NCBI GenBank assembly: GCA_018969295.1
Contig: JAGWYN010000013.1
Location: 45,782-109,781, forward strand
DNA: 64,000 nucleotides
Direction of reading: 5' to 3'
Source of the DNA: Chloroflexota bacterium
GTDB taxonomy: Bacteria > Chloroflexota > Anaerolineae > Caldilineales > Caldilineaceae
The notes beneath the pieces were generated by a model. The model saw nothing but the letters and a program-made list of their open reading frames with translations, was not told the origin of the DNA and searched no databases. A program made the position numbers and the translations under genes. Within the stretch, counting starts at the first letter, position 1, and every line of letters begins with the position of its first letter. Below, in pieces: positions 15,769 to 24,199 of this stretch.

Positions 15769-16137
15769 CTACGGCCCGTTGGGGGAAGGGGGCGCCGAGA
15801 GCAGCACGGCCTCGACCGCCTGGGGACCTTTGTGGGTGACTGCAACGGCAAATTCGACCAGATCGCCTACGGCAGGCACCCGGCGCCCTTGGATCTCGCT
15901 GCGGTGCAGATAGAGCTCTGGCTGGCCAGCGCGCACGATGAAGCCGTACTGTTTGCGGCGGTCAAACCATTTGATCTGCCCACGTTCGCGGCCGGGCGGG
16001 GGCAGCAGGTGGCGACAGCCCGGGCAGAGCAGGGGCTGGGCGGCCCCAGGCAGGCGCTGCTCCTCCTGTGCCCACAAAAATGAGATCCCGCAGCGTGCAC
16101 AGTAGAGGATCTCGTCTGCATGGGTTGGCTTGGCCAT
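15769..16137 (-). CDS. Zinc-ribbon plus cold-shock domain protein
   Basis: 122 residues. The N-terminal half carries a four-cysteine zinc ribbon (CARCG about residue 13, CPGCR about 38). The second half is a cold-shock domain with RNP-1-like KWFDRRKQYGFIV and RNP-2-like LYLHRSEI. Nucleic-acid binding, probably RNA chaperone activity, follows from the domain. ATG 16137 has GGAG nine bases upstream. It is transcribed divergently from tRNA-Cys, with a minus-strand TATACT at 16186-16191 only a few bases from the tRNA. Confidence 0.85.
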   Translation of the reverse strand: MAKPTHADEILYCARCGISFLWAQEEQRLPGAAQPLLCPGCRHLLPPPGRERGQIKWFDRRKQYGFIVRAGQPELYLHRSEIQGRRVPAVGDLVEFAVAVTHKGPQAVEAVLLSAPPSPNGP

Positions 16138-16195
16138 CGAATTGTTCTCCAGATTTGACAATTTTTCTATGCCTTGTTACTCTACAGTATAACAT

Positions 16196-16266
16196 GGCGA
16201 CGTAGCCAAGCGGTAAGGCAGGGGTCTGCAAAACCCCCATCGCCGGTTCAAATCCGGCCGTCGCCT
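16196..16266 (+). tRNA. tRNA-Cys (anticodon GCA)
   Basis: Complete 71-nt cloverleaf: acceptor GGCGACG pairs perfectly with CGTCGCC, the D arm has GCC/GGC, the anticodon stem is GGGGT/ACCCC with loop CTGCAAA (anticodon GCA), and the T arm is GCCGG-TTCAAAT-CCGGC. The discriminator base is T (U73), as expected for tRNA-Cys. The CCA end is not encoded. A -10-like TATAAC lies at 16188-16193. Confidence 0.97.
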
Positions 16267-16331
16267 CTGTGACTGTTTTCTTTCAAACAAAAATGCCGCA
16301 GACAAGCGCTGAACTTTTTCTGCAACTGTGC

Positions 16332-16361
16332 AGACCGTCTACCAAGACGGTCTCTTTTGTT
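16332..16361 (+). terminator. Rho-independent terminator behind tRNA-Cys
   Basis: Perfect 9-bp stem AGACCGTCT (16332-16340) and AGACGGTCT (16345-16353) with loop ACCA, followed by CTTTTGTTGT. It ends the tRNA transcript before the thioesterase gene. Confidence 0.8.
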
Positions 16362-16441
16362 GTCCGATCGTTTTGGAGAGTGTGTGAAGCGAGGAGGGTC
16401 TGCCCCATTGGGTGGGGGGCCTTCTGTAGAATGGAACCAAG

Positions 16442-17221
16442 ATGAGTACAACGACGACCCGTGTCAACGATTGGCTCCGCTGCTACCGGCGCCAGCCCGA
16501 TGTTCAGCTTCGTCTTTTCTGTTTTCCCTATGCAGGGGGCGGCGCTACGGTCTACCGGCTGTGGGGGCAGCAGCTGCCCGCAGCCGTTGAGGTGCAGGCG
16601 GTGCAGCTGCCCGGCCGTGAAGACCGTTTCAAAGAAACAGCCCTCACCAGCATGGGGCAGCTGCTCGATGCGCTGGTGCCAGCGTTGCTCCCCTCTCTGG
16701 ATCATCCATACGTTTTCTTTGGCCACAGCATGGGCTCTGCCATCGCGTATGCGCTGAGCTGCCGGCTGCGCGAGCGGGGGCTGCCGTTGCCGCTCCAGCT
16801 GTTGGTTTCTGGCCGTTCGGCGCCCCACTGGCCCAAGACGGTCAGTGACCTGCATGCCCTGCCCGATCTACAGTTTCTGGACCAGCTGCAGAGCCGCTAC
16901 GGCGGAATTCCCTCCGAGGTCTGGCAGGACAAAGAGCTACGTGCGCTCGTGCTGCCGACGATGCGGGCGGACATGACGTTGCTGGAGACCTATCGCCATC
17001 TGCCGACGCCTCCGCTCCCCTGCCCGATCGTTTATTTTGGAGGGCGCCACGACCCGCATCTGAATTTGGAGGGGATGGCTGCCTGGCAGCAGCTGACGTC
17101 GGGCTCTTTCCGCACACAGCTCTTCGACGGCGACCATTTTTATCTGAAACAGCAGCCCCAGCTGCTGCTGAGCGCCATCCAGCAGCAGCTGGCCACTTTG
17201 GTGGGGTTTCCCGGTCGCTGA
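16442..17221 (+). CDS. Type II thioesterase (GrsT/RifR-like alpha/beta hydrolase)
   Basis: 259 residues, the usual size. It begins with LFCFPYAGGGATVYRLWG (oxyanion region), then VQLPGRE, the nucleophile elbow FFGHSMGSA (Ser) and GDHFYL (catalytic His); a central Asp is in IVYFGGRHDPHL. Such enzymes clear mis-primed acyl groups from carrier proteins of non-ribosomal peptide and polyketide synthases, or act as medium-chain thioesterases. No synthase or carrier protein is in this window, so it is an orphan here. It converges on the threonine dehydratase gene (25 bp). Confidence 0.88.
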   Translation: MSTTTTRVNDWLRCYRRQPDVQLRLFCFPYAGGGATVYRLWGQQLPAAVEVQAVQLPGREDRFKETALTSMGQLLDALVPALLPSLDHPYVFFGHSMGSAIAYALSCRLRERGLPLPLQLLVSGRSAPHWPKTVSDLHALPDLQFLDQLQSRYGGIPSEVWQDKELRALVLPTMRADMTLLETYRHLPTPPLPCPIVYFGGRHDPHLNLEGMAAWQQLTSGSFRTQLFDGDHFYLKQQPQLLLSAIQQQLATLVGFPGR

Positions 17222-17245
17222 GCTGCGGTTGCAGGTTGAAAACGG

Positions 17246-18211
17246 CTACAAGATCGCTTTGAGCGTTTCCAGATCCAGGTTGGCGCCGCACAGGACGATG
17301 GCGACCTGTCGGCCCTGTCGGCGCTCTGGGTCTTTGAGATAGGCGGCCACGGCGACGCCGGCAGCCCCTTCGATCAGCTGATGGTGGGTGGCGGCGACCA
17401 GCCGGACTGCAGCAGCGATCTCTTCTTCGTCGACCTGGATCCAGTCGTCGACCCATTGTTGGCAGAGGGCAAAGGTCAGCGCGCCGGGCTCGATGCCGCC
17501 GGCGCTGCCGTCCGACAGGGTGGGGAGAGATTTCAGCTCGACGATCTGGCCAGCTTGCACCGAAGCGGCCATCACCGGCGAGTGGGTGGGTTGGCAGCCG
17601 ACGATGCGGACGGGAGGGCGTGTGGCGGGCCCTGCTTTGAACCATCCGGCGATGCCTCCGACCAGCCCGCCGCCGCCGACAGTGACGTAGATCGTCTCGA
17701 CGGCGGGCAGGTCGTGGGCGATCTCTGCGCCCAGCGTGCCCTGTCCGGCGACAACTTCCCAATCGTTGTAGGGGGAGAGATAGACCAGACCTTCTTCGGC
17801 AGCGTAGGATCTGGCCGACATTTCGGCTACGACGGTGTCCTGTCCGCACAGGCAGACTGCGCTGCCGAACCGGCGAATTGCCGCCAGTTTGGTCGCTGCT
17901 GTCTGTTCGGGCACGAAGACCAGCCCGGGGGCCCGCAGTTTGTGCAGCGCGTAGGCGACAGCAGCGCCATGGTTGCCCGAGGAGGCTGCCACCACGCCGC
18001 GGGCCAGAACTTCTGGGGGCAGCGCCAGCAATTTGTTGAAGGCCCCGCGTACCTTGAAAGAGCCGGTGTGCTGGAAATTTTCCAGCTTGAGCAGAACCCG
18101 GTCGCCGCCAGCTTCGCTCAGTGCCAGCGATTCTTCCAGAGGGGTCGCCCGCACAAAGGGGCGGATACGCTGCGCGGCGGCGAGGATGGCAGGAAAGAGA
18201 TCCAAAGGCAT
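17246..18211 (-). CDS. Threonine/serine dehydratase (PLP fold type II)
   Basis: 321 residues, matching the short catabolic form without the C-terminal ACT regulatory domain of biosynthetic IlvA. Landmarks: FQHTGSFKVRGAFNKL with the PLP-binding Lys, ASSGNHGAAVAYAL, and the phosphate loop VGGGGLVGGIAG. It deaminates L-threonine and/or L-serine to 2-oxobutyrate or pyruvate. ATG 18211 with AGGGCAACC upstream is used; starts further upstream lie inside the SDR gene, which precedes it by 7 bp, so the two are co-transcribed. Confidence 0.9.
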   Translation of the reverse strand: MPLDLFPAILAAAQRIRPFVRATPLEESLALSEAGGDRVLLKLENFQHTGSFKVRGAFNKLLALPPEVLARGVVAASSGNHGAAVAYALHKLRAPGLVFVPEQTAATKLAAIRRFGSAVCLCGQDTVVAEMSARSYAAEEGLVYLSPYNDWEVVAGQGTLGAEIAHDLPAVETIYVTVGGGGLVGGIAGWFKAGPATRPPVRIVGCQPTHSPVMAASVQAGQIVELKSLPTLSDGSAGGIEPGALTFALCQQWVDDWIQVDEEEIAAAVRLVAATHHQLIEGAAGVAVAAYLKDPERRQGRQVAIVLCGANLDLETLKAIL

Positions 18212-18218
18212 GGTTGCC

Positions 18219-18950
18219 CTACAGATCCTGGTTTTGGGGGAGCATGACCAGGTCGCGGATGGTGACATGGGCGGGCCGCGAGAGCATGAAGACGACGGCC
18301 TCGGCCACATCCTCCGAAGTCAGGCTGGCATGGCGCTCTGCCATCGCAGCGATCTGGGCCGGGTCGGTAAAGCCCCAGAGTTCGTTGGCCACCATCCCTG
18401 GGGCGATCGCCCCGACACGGATGCCTTGTGCGGCAACCTGCCGACGCAGGGTATGGACAAAGCCTTGGATGGCATGTTTGGAGGCGCTGTAGACCGGCTC
18501 CCAGTGGATGTCGATCAACCCCGAGATCGAGCTGGTCACCAGGATGTCGCCCGATTTTTGGGCGAGCAGATGGGGCAGGACCGCATGCACGGAGCGCAAG
18601 ACGCCGTCGACGTTGACATCCATCAGGGTGGCCCAGGCCTCAGGGTCCCCGTCTGCGACCTGGCCCGGGATGTAGATGCCGGCATTGGCGAAGAGCACGT
18701 CGACGCGGCCGAAGCGGGCCACGGTCTGTTCGACCATGGAGACAACCGCAGCGCCGTCGGTGAGATCGGTCGGCACAACCAGTGTCCGAGAGCGGCCAAG
18801 TTCTTCGGCCAGCTGTTCGAGGCGGCTGGTCGAACGGGCCGCCAGGGTCAGCTGGCAGCCCTCTCGCGCCAGCGCCCGCGCCGTGGCCGCACCGATGCCG
18901 GAGCTGGCGCCCGTGATGATGACAACTTTGTCGGTCAGAGTCTGTTGCAT
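18219..18950 (-). CDS. Short-chain dehydrogenase/reductase (SDR), classical type
   Basis: 243 residues. Cofactor motif TGASSGIG (residues about 14-21), NAG, catalytic Ser in VTSSISG and the YSASK tetrad are all present. LTLAARS after the second strand suggests NADP(H) preference (basic residue). The sequence resembles the YdfG/serine-3-dehydrogenase-like branch, which would fit the downstream serine/threonine dehydratase, but the substrate is inference. It is likely the first gene of a two-gene unit. Confidence 0.9.
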   Translation of the reverse strand: MQQTLTDKVVIITGASSGIGAATARALAREGCQLTLAARSTSRLEQLAEELGRSRTLVVPTDLTDGAAVVSMVEQTVARFGRVDVLFANAGIYIPGQVADGDPEAWATLMDVNVDGVLRSVHAVLPHLLAQKSGDILVTSSISGLIDIHWEPVYSASKHAIQGFVHTLRRQVAAQGIRVGAIAPGMVANELWGFTDPAQIAAMAERHASLTSEDVAEAVVFMLSRPAHVTIRDLVMLPQNQDL

Positions 18951-19037
18951 GGTGGTCGTCCTTGTGGAGATGGATGGAACGGTTCTGAACTGGTTCTTTC
19001 ACGTTGCTTTGATCCTACAGCGGCGAGGGGCCTCCGG

Positions 19038-20348
19038 TCAACTGTTCGTCGAGGGGACCTTCTGCACCAGCACTTTGTCGACCCGCCACCCGTCCATGTC
19101 GACGACCTCCAGACGGTAGCCGTCGATCTCAAGGTGGTTGCCGACGGCAGGGACCTGCTCGAGCAGCGCCATGATCATCCCCCCGACTGTCTGGTAGTCC
19201 AGATCGTCCTGGGAGGGGAGGCTGGCCAGGTGAAAATGGCTCTGGAAGAGGTCTACAGGCCACATGCCGTCGACAAGCCAGGAGCCATCCTCGCGCTGGA
19301 CGACCGGAGCGTCCTCCTCGCCGCCAGTAGATTCGACAGCCCCCAGGATTGCCTGGGCGACATCGTTGATGGTGACCAGCCCCTCCAGCCCACCATATTC
19401 GTTGATGACGAGTGCGATGTGGGCGCGTGACTCGCGCAGATTTTCGATCACGTCGAGCGCGGTCATGCTTTCCGGCAAGAAGAGCACGGGCCGGGCCAAT
19501 GCCCGCAGATCGAAGCCTTCGTCCAGCAGCCGCTGGGCGACCAGGTCGCGGACAAAAAGGATGCCGATGACCCGGTCCAGCGACCCCTCGGCCAGCGGGA
19601 AGCGCGAGTGGGAGGAGTTCAAGATCAGCTCGCTCACTGCAGCGGCGTCCTGGTCGACGTCGATCCAGTCGATCTCGGGGCGCGGGGTCATGATCGCGCT
19701 GACCCGGCGATCGCTGAGTCGGAAGACCTGCGCCACAATCTCCTCTTCGATCGGCTCGAAGACACCGACCTTGGTCCCCTGGCGGAGCATGATGCGCACC
19801 TCTTCGTCGGTGACAGCAGGGGCTTCGCTGGGGCGGATGCCCAGTGCCTGGGTCAGCCAGGCACTCGAATGGTCGAGCAGGAGCACCAGCGGGTGCGCGA
19901 TGCGCGAGAGCAGATCCATCGGCGGGGCGACCAGGCTGGCAATCTCCTCCGGGCTGTTGAGCGCGATCCGTTTGGGAGTGAGCTCCGCGACGATCAGCGA
20001 AAGGTAGGTTGTCATGACGATGACAAGCACCAAGGCGCTCTGCGCTGCATAGGGCTGCAGCCAGGGGATCCGGCGCAGCAGGTCGGCTACCGGTTCGTCG
20101 AGCGCAGCGCCGCTGAAGACACCGGTCACGATCCCGATCGCCGTGATGCCGATCTGGACGGTGGAGAGGAAGTCGCCTGGATCTTCCGCCAGGAGCAGTG
20201 CTCTGGCTGCGCCCTGGTTGCCAGCTGCAGCCAGGGTCTGCAGGCGAGGGCGGCGAGCAGAGATGATCGCCATTTCCGCCATTGCCAAAAATCCATTGGC
20301 CAGCAGCAAAAGAAGGAGAATGGCAACGTCGGTCCAGTATTCGTTCAT
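19038..20348 (-). CDS. CNNM/CorC (HlyC) family membrane protein, DUF21-CBS-CorC
   Basis: 436 residues. The N-terminal DUF21/CNNM membrane domain (about 1-190, several hydrophobic helices starting VAILLLLLLANGFLAMAEMA) is followed by a CBS pair (SAIMTPRPEIDWID, VIGILFVRDL, HIALVINEYGG) and a C-terminal CorC_HlyC domain (SWLVDGMWPVDLF to VVDMDGWRVDKVLV). Members act in Mg2+ or Co2+ export and homeostasis; the old hemolysin name is not supported functionally. ATG 20348 starts at the first helix. The promoter at 20391-20419 fits. Confidence 0.9.
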   Translation of the reverse strand: MNEYWTDVAILLLLLLANGFLAMAEMAIISARRPRLQTLAAAGNQGAARALLLAEDPGDFLSTVQIGITAIGIVTGVFSGAALDEPVADLLRRIPWLQPYAAQSALVLVIVMTTYLSLIVAELTPKRIALNSPEEIASLVAPPMDLLSRIAHPLVLLLDHSSAWLTQALGIRPSEAPAVTDEEVRIMLRQGTKVGVFEPIEEEIVAQVFRLSDRRVSAIMTPRPEIDWIDVDQDAAAVSELILNSSHSRFPLAEGSLDRVIGILFVRDLVAQRLLDEGFDLRALARPVLFLPESMTALDVIENLRESRAHIALVINEYGGLEGLVTINDVAQAILGAVESTGGEEDAPVVQREDGSWLVDGMWPVDLFQSHFHLASLPSQDDLDYQTVGGMIMALLEQVPAVGNHLEIDGYRLEVVDMDGWRVDKVLVQKVPSTNS

Positions 20349-20390
20349 GTCGATGGTCCGTCCTTGCAGGCGTCCAGTAGGGTCAAGCAC

Positions 20391-20419
20391 TGTATATGCT
20401 ACCACAAGACAAGGTGCAA
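20391..20419 (-). promoter_or_regulatory. Promoter of the CNNM/CorC gene
   Basis: On the minus strand TTGCAC (20414-20419), 17 bp, TATACA (20391-20396), about 43 bp upstream of the start codon. Confidence 0.6.
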
Positions 20420-20480
20420 GGGCATCTCTTCGCTTGTGTTTTACAGGGCTGTCAGGGCCTGGTTGGCCCCCCCTACAGCG

Positions 20481-20509
20481 TTGGCACCCTGCGTGGTTCG
20501 TGCTACAAT
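20481..20509 (+). promoter_or_regulatory. Promoter of the mutase B12 subunit/meaB operon
   Basis: TTGGCA (20481-20486), 17 bp, TACAAT (20504-20509), 47 bp upstream of the ATG at 20557. It sits back to back with the CNNM/CorC promoter in a 208-bp gap that holds no other gene. Confidence 0.65.
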
Positions 20510-20556
20510 GGCGACAGCGGGCTGTCAGACGGTAAAACAGGGAAGGAGATCGGGCG

Positions 20557-20961
20557 ATGGGTGAACGCAAAGTCCGTGTGTTGGTGGCCAAACCGGGGTT
20601 GGACGGCCACGATCGGGGGGCCAAAGTCGTGGCCCGCATGCTGCGCGACGCCGGCTTCGAGGTCATCTATACGGGCATCCGACAGACCCCACAGATGATC
20701 GCCGAGGCTGCTCTTCAGGAGGATGTCGACGTGGTTGGGCTCAGCATCCTCAGCGGAGCCCATCTGACCCTCTGCCCCAAGGTGGTGGAGCTGCTGCGAG
20801 CGCAGGGGCAAGAGGATGTACTGGTCGTGGTGGGCGGTATTATTCCTGAAGAGGACATCGACACGTTGAAGGCAGCTGGCATCGATGGGGTTTTCGGCCC
20901 GGGCACTGCCAGCGAAGACTATGTCAATTTTATCTACACTCACCTGCGGGTGGCCAGCTGA
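20557..20961 (+). CDS. Methylmalonyl-CoA mutase B12-binding (C-terminal) subunit
   Basis: 134-residue stand-alone cobalamin-binding domain of the type that partners a separate mutase catalytic subunit. DGHDRGAKV near residue 16 holds the DxHxxG motif whose His replaces dimethylbenzimidazole as the lower cobalt ligand. GLSILSGAH and VVGGIIPEED are the further B12-pocket signatures. It converts (R)-methylmalonyl-CoA to succinyl-CoA with its partner, in propionate metabolism. The stop TGA directly abuts the ATG of meaB, so the two are coupled. The large catalytic subunit is not in this window. Confidence 0.93.
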   Translation: MGERKVRVLVAKPGLDGHDRGAKVVARMLRDAGFEVIYTGIRQTPQMIAEAALQEDVDVVGLSILSGAHLTLCPKVVELLRAQGQEDVLVVVGGIIPEEDIDTLKAAGIDGVFGPGTASEDYVNFIYTHLRVAS

Positions 20962-21990
20962 ATGGCACACGCCCAATCTGCTGCTGCGCTGGCCAGAGCG
21001 CTGCTGGCGGGGGACCGCCTGGCGTTGGCCCGTGCGCTCTCGCGTGTGGAAAATCAGGCAGAAGATGCAGCTGCCCTGCTGGCTGCGCTTTACCCTGCCT
21101 CGGGCCGTGCCCACATCGTGGGGATCACCGGTGCCCCCGGCACGGGCAAGTCGACGCTGGTGACTGCCTTGGCCCAGCGTTACCGGCAAGCTGGCCAGAC
21201 AGTCGCAGTGGTTGCGGTCGATCCTACCAGCCCGTTCACCGGTGGAGCGTTGCTCGGCGACCGGGTGCGCATGCGGTCGCTGGCCGGCGACCCCGGCATT
21301 TTTGTGCGCAGCATGGCCACCCGTGGCAGCCTGGGGGGGCTCAGCCAAAGCACCGGAGAGGCAGTCACGCTGTTGGACGCTGCGGGCTTTGACCGGATCT
21401 TGGTCGAGACCGTGGGGGTGGGTCAGGCCGAAGTCGAAATTGCCAGCACAGCCCACACGACGCTGGTGGTGGAAGCCCCTGGGCTCGGCGACGAGGTTCA
21501 GGCGATCAAAGCAGGGATTCTGGAGATCGCCGACATTCTGGTGGTCAACAAGGCAGACCGTCCGGGGGTGGACCGCACTGTGCGTGCGCTGGAAATGATG
21601 CTGGAAATTGAGGGGGATGGGCCCCGCGCAGTGCGCCATCACGGCCAGCTGCTGCGTGTGGAGTCGCCTCCTCGCACCGGGGAGGCCAAAGATCCTGCGC
21701 TGCGCTGGCAGGTGCGCGTGCTGCAGACAGTTGCTTCCGCTGGCACCGGCGTAGAGGAGCTGCATGAACGAGTCGAATTGCATCGCCGTTGGCTGCATGC
21801 TTCCGGTGAGTTTACAACCCGTGAACAGCTGCGGGCCGCCCACATGCTGGAGACCCTGCTGCGCGCCGAACTCAACCGGCGGATCACAGCCCAGATGCCG
21901 GCAGGCCATCTGGCAGAAGTGGTGGATCAGATTTGTCGGCGCCAGACCGATCCCTACAGCGCAGCGGCCACTCTGCTCGCTGCGCTCTGA
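20962..21990 (+). CDS. meaB: Methylmalonyl-CoA mutase-associated GTPase MeaB
   Basis: 342-residue G3E-family GTPase. The Walker A is GITGAPGTGKSTL (residues about 54-66), the Mg-binding region VAVDPTSPFTGGALLGDRVRM follows (quoted here as VAVDPTSPF and GGALLGDRVRM), ILVETVGVGQ is the switch/Walker B segment and VVNKADR the base-specificity motif. It gates adenosylcobalamin loading and protects the mutase from inactivation. The adjoining B12 subunit confirms the role. Its last 37 bp overlap the end of the convergent unknown gene. Confidence 0.95.
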   Translation: MAHAQSAAALARALLAGDRLALARALSRVENQAEDAAALLAALYPASGRAHIVGITGAPGTGKSTLVTALAQRYRQAGQTVAVVAVDPTSPFTGGALLGDRVRMRSLAGDPGIFVRSMATRGSLGGLSQSTGEAVTLLDAAGFDRILVETVGVGQAEVEIASTAHTTLVVEAPGLGDEVQAIKAGILEIADILVVNKADRPGVDRTVRALEMMLEIEGDGPRAVRHHGQLLRVESPPRTGEAKDPALRWQVRVLQTVASAGTGVEELHERVELHRRWLHASGEFTTREQLRAAHMLETLLRAELNRRITAQMPAGHLAEVVDQICRRQTDPYSAAATLLAAL

Positions 21991-23888
21991 GCTCTCCCCC
22001 CTCCCCACTGTGGGCCGATTTCTACGACATTGTGTGCCAGCTGGACGACCGCTTGGGGGCCCTCCAGGCCGATCAAGAGAGGGAGCAACCCCTCGATCCC
22101 ATGGACTGTCTGCCAGAGACCGCGCTGGCTGTCGGCCTGCCAGATTGCACCCATCCAGCGTTCGAGTTCCCCGCGCACCGTTTCAACTTCGCTCTGCGCT
22201 CCTTCTGTCAGGGATGGAGCGACTTTTGCCACCAACAGCCCAGCCAGGTGGGAAAGTCGGGCTGCATATTTTTCGCCGCTGCTGGTGGCTGTTGCCTGTT
22301 GCATCCAAGGCAACACGGGCAGCGCCTGCCGGATGCGCCCGCTCTCCAACAAGGGGGCCAGCAGGTTGTCGGTCAGAAAGCTGGCCAGGGCTTCGCCAGC
22401 CAGCAGCTGGGGTGCCCATTGGGTCAGCAGGTTAATCTGCTGTTGGATCTCTCTGGAGTGCGGAGGATCCTGCTGGAGGAGCGCGCGCAGCCGCAATCCG
22501 CTGCGTCGGAGATCGTCGTCGTTGGCCTTGTGTCCCCACGCCGCACGCAGGTTCTGCCAGAAGCCCGCTGGCTCTTGCCATGCGTCCAGCACGGCCAGCG
22601 CCTGGGCTGGTGAGCGGCGGTTCAAAAAAAGCTCGGCGATTCCCCAGACCAGCGCTCGTCCTGGGTTGCGTCGGGGAGAATCTGCTGCCCACGCCAGTGC
22701 CTGCTGGATCGGTTCTTGGGCCGGTTCCTCGAGCTCCAGCAGGCCCCTCACCAGACTCAGATAGCCTTCGGCCTTGGTCGGGTCGTTTGCCGGGATCGCT
22801 TCGACCACCTGCACGGCATATTTGACCGCGCCCAGCTCGATCAGTGTTGCAGCTGCACTGGCAGCCGTCCAGCCGTCGCTCTGGGTGCCCAACAGCGCGA
22901 GCCGGTCGGCCAGTTCGATCCGTGCCTCGCGCGGCAGCTGGCGCACCGGCATGGAGCGGACCGCCTCTTGCAGGGTATAGACCTGAAAATCGACCTCGCT
23001 GTTGGCGGCAGGCCGTTTGACCTGCCGCAGCAGCGTCTGTTCTCCCTGGCGCGCCAGCCCACTTTCTCGCCGCGCGGCTTGGATATTGGCGATCGTCGTC
23101 AGCTGTGCCAACAGGTCGTCGCTGGCCCCAACCTGGCCAAACACGATGGCGGCCACCCGACGTGCCTGCAGGCTGGTCAACGTGGCGTTGCGCAGGGTGT
23201 CGCCCCCGATCTCCAGCAGGCGGGCCAGCGGTGCCGAGCTGGGGTGGCGGCGCAGCTGCAGGCTTGCTGCGGTAGTGACCGCCAGGATCAGCTGGGCACC
23301 GGCGTCGTCGTAGCGGCGCAGTGCGTTTTGAATCAGCGCTTTGGTGAGCGGGTGGGGACCCAGCCGGGCGATGGTCTCTGCCAGCAACTGGCGCTGCTCC
23401 GGCACCACAGCTGGCCTGTCCCAGGCTCCAGGCCACTGGTCGAGAGCTTCCAGCAACGCAAAGGCCTGCTGCGGCTCGCCGATGGCTGCGGCGGTCGATG
23501 CGGCATAAAGCAGGCACTCGCGCCCTGCCCGATCCTGGCGGGAAGCCGACAACAGGGCAGGCTTTGCCCGCTCCAGCTCCTGAGCGAGACGCCACGCCAG
23601 CCCAATCCGACGATCCAGCTGGTGGGAGAGCCGATAGAGCCCCTGGAACCGCGCCAGGGGCTGGCTTGGGGCAGCCAGCCCGACCACCTCCAGCATCTCC
23701 TCTGCCGCCCCCGTGTCGGCCAGCGCTTCCCAGCACTTTTGCAGCAGCCAGGAGTCTGGCTGGTAAATGGCACGTTCTTCGACCGGAGTGGCTGCGGCCA
23801 GCCCAGAGCTGGCTGCAGCCAACAAGCTGGCCACTGCTTGTTGTACCAGCGCGCTGCGCCCCGTTCTCCCGACTTCAGCTGGGTTCAT
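21954..23888 (-). CDS. Hypothetical all-helical repeat protein (644 residues)
   Basis: No family is recognised. The 644 residues are Ala/Leu/Gln-rich and read as a solenoid of amphipathic helix pairs, with recurrent A-x-x-L-x-x-L patterns and no signal peptide, membrane helix or nucleotide motif. It could be a TPR/HEAT-like scaffold. ATG 23888 is preceded at 8-base spacing by GAAGGA, which forms part of a triple 16-bp repeat. It follows the Cas4-like and translin genes closely (45 bp), so it is probably the last gene of the nrdR-nrdJ-translin transcript. Codon use and GC match the neighbours. The 3' end overlaps meaB by 37 bp. Confidence 0.7.
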   Translation of the reverse strand: MNPAEVGRTGRSALVQQAVASLLAAASSGLAAATPVEERAIYQPDSWLLQKCWEALADTGAAEEMLEVVGLAAPSQPLARFQGLYRLSHQLDRRIGLAWRLAQELERAKPALLSASRQDRAGRECLLYAASTAAAIGEPQQAFALLEALDQWPGAWDRPAVVPEQRQLLAETIARLGPHPLTKALIQNALRRYDDAGAQLILAVTTAASLQLRRHPSSAPLARLLEIGGDTLRNATLTSLQARRVAAIVFGQVGASDDLLAQLTTIANIQAARRESGLARQGEQTLLRQVKRPAANSEVDFQVYTLQEAVRSMPVRQLPREARIELADRLALLGTQSDGWTAASAAATLIELGAVKYAVQVVEAIPANDPTKAEGYLSLVRGLLELEEPAQEPIQQALAWAADSPRRNPGRALVWGIAELFLNRRSPAQALAVLDAWQEPAGFWQNLRAAWGHKANDDDLRRSGLRLRALLQQDPPHSREIQQQINLLTQWAPQLLAGEALASFLTDNLLAPLLESGRIRQALPVLPWMQQATATSSGEKYAARLSHLAGLLVAKVAPSLTEGAQSEVETVRGELERWMGAIWQADSQRGLWQTVHGIEGLLPLLIGLEGPQAVVQLAHNVVEIGPQWGGGRAQSAASRVAAAL

Positions 23889-23889
23889 C

Positions 23890-23937
23890 GGCTGTTTCCT
23901 TCACAGGCTGTTTCCTTCACAGGCTGTTTCCTTCACA
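23890..23937. repeat. Triple 16-bp tandem repeat carrying stop and SD signals
   Basis: Three perfect copies of GGCTGTTTCCTTCACA (23890-23905, 23906-23921, 23922-23937). In minus-strand reading each unit is TGTGAAGGAAACAGCC, containing a TGA and the SD-like GAAGGA. The outer copy supplies the stop codon of the Cas4-like gene; the inner copy supplies the ribosome binding site of the 644-residue protein. Confidence 0.95.
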
Positions 23938-24199
23938 AAGGCCAGTGGGCTGCCAACAGGAGCAGGGCGCAGGCCAGGCCGGCCAGAAGCAGCCAGCGCC
24001 CTGTCCGCTCAGCCCAATAGGCCTGGCGTGCGCGAGCCCCGTGGCGGGCGTGGCGCGCGGTGCCATGCACGAGCCGCTCTGGGAACTGGTGGGGAACGCC
24101 CTGGATCTGGGCCAGCCACCAGGCCCGCCGGCAGAAGGCCCACTGGCCGAGGTCGCTGGCGCGCACAAGGGAACGATCTCTGGCCACGGTGCCGCTCAC
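23933..24199 (-). CDS. Cas4-like N-terminal motif mini-protein with C-terminal membrane helix
   Basis: 88 residues. The first ~55 residues (VRASDLGQWAFCRRAWWLAQ, then LVHGTARHARHG) resemble the opening of Cas4/RecB-type PD-(D/E)XK nucleases, in which a lone cysteine (one of the Fe-S ligands) follows S-D-[IL] and precedes a G-x-x-x-H helix. The catalytic Asp/Glu/Lys strands are absent, and the chain instead ends in one membrane helix (WLLLAGLACALLLLAAHW). A nuclease is therefore unlikely; a membrane-anchored binding protein or remnant is possible. GTG start at 24199 overlaps the translin stop by 4 bp (GTGA), indicating coupling. Confidence 0.55.
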   Translation of the reverse strand: MSGTVARDRSLVRASDLGQWAFCRRAWWLAQIQGVPHQFPERLVHGTARHARHGARARQAYWAERTGRWLLLAGLACALLLLAAHWPL

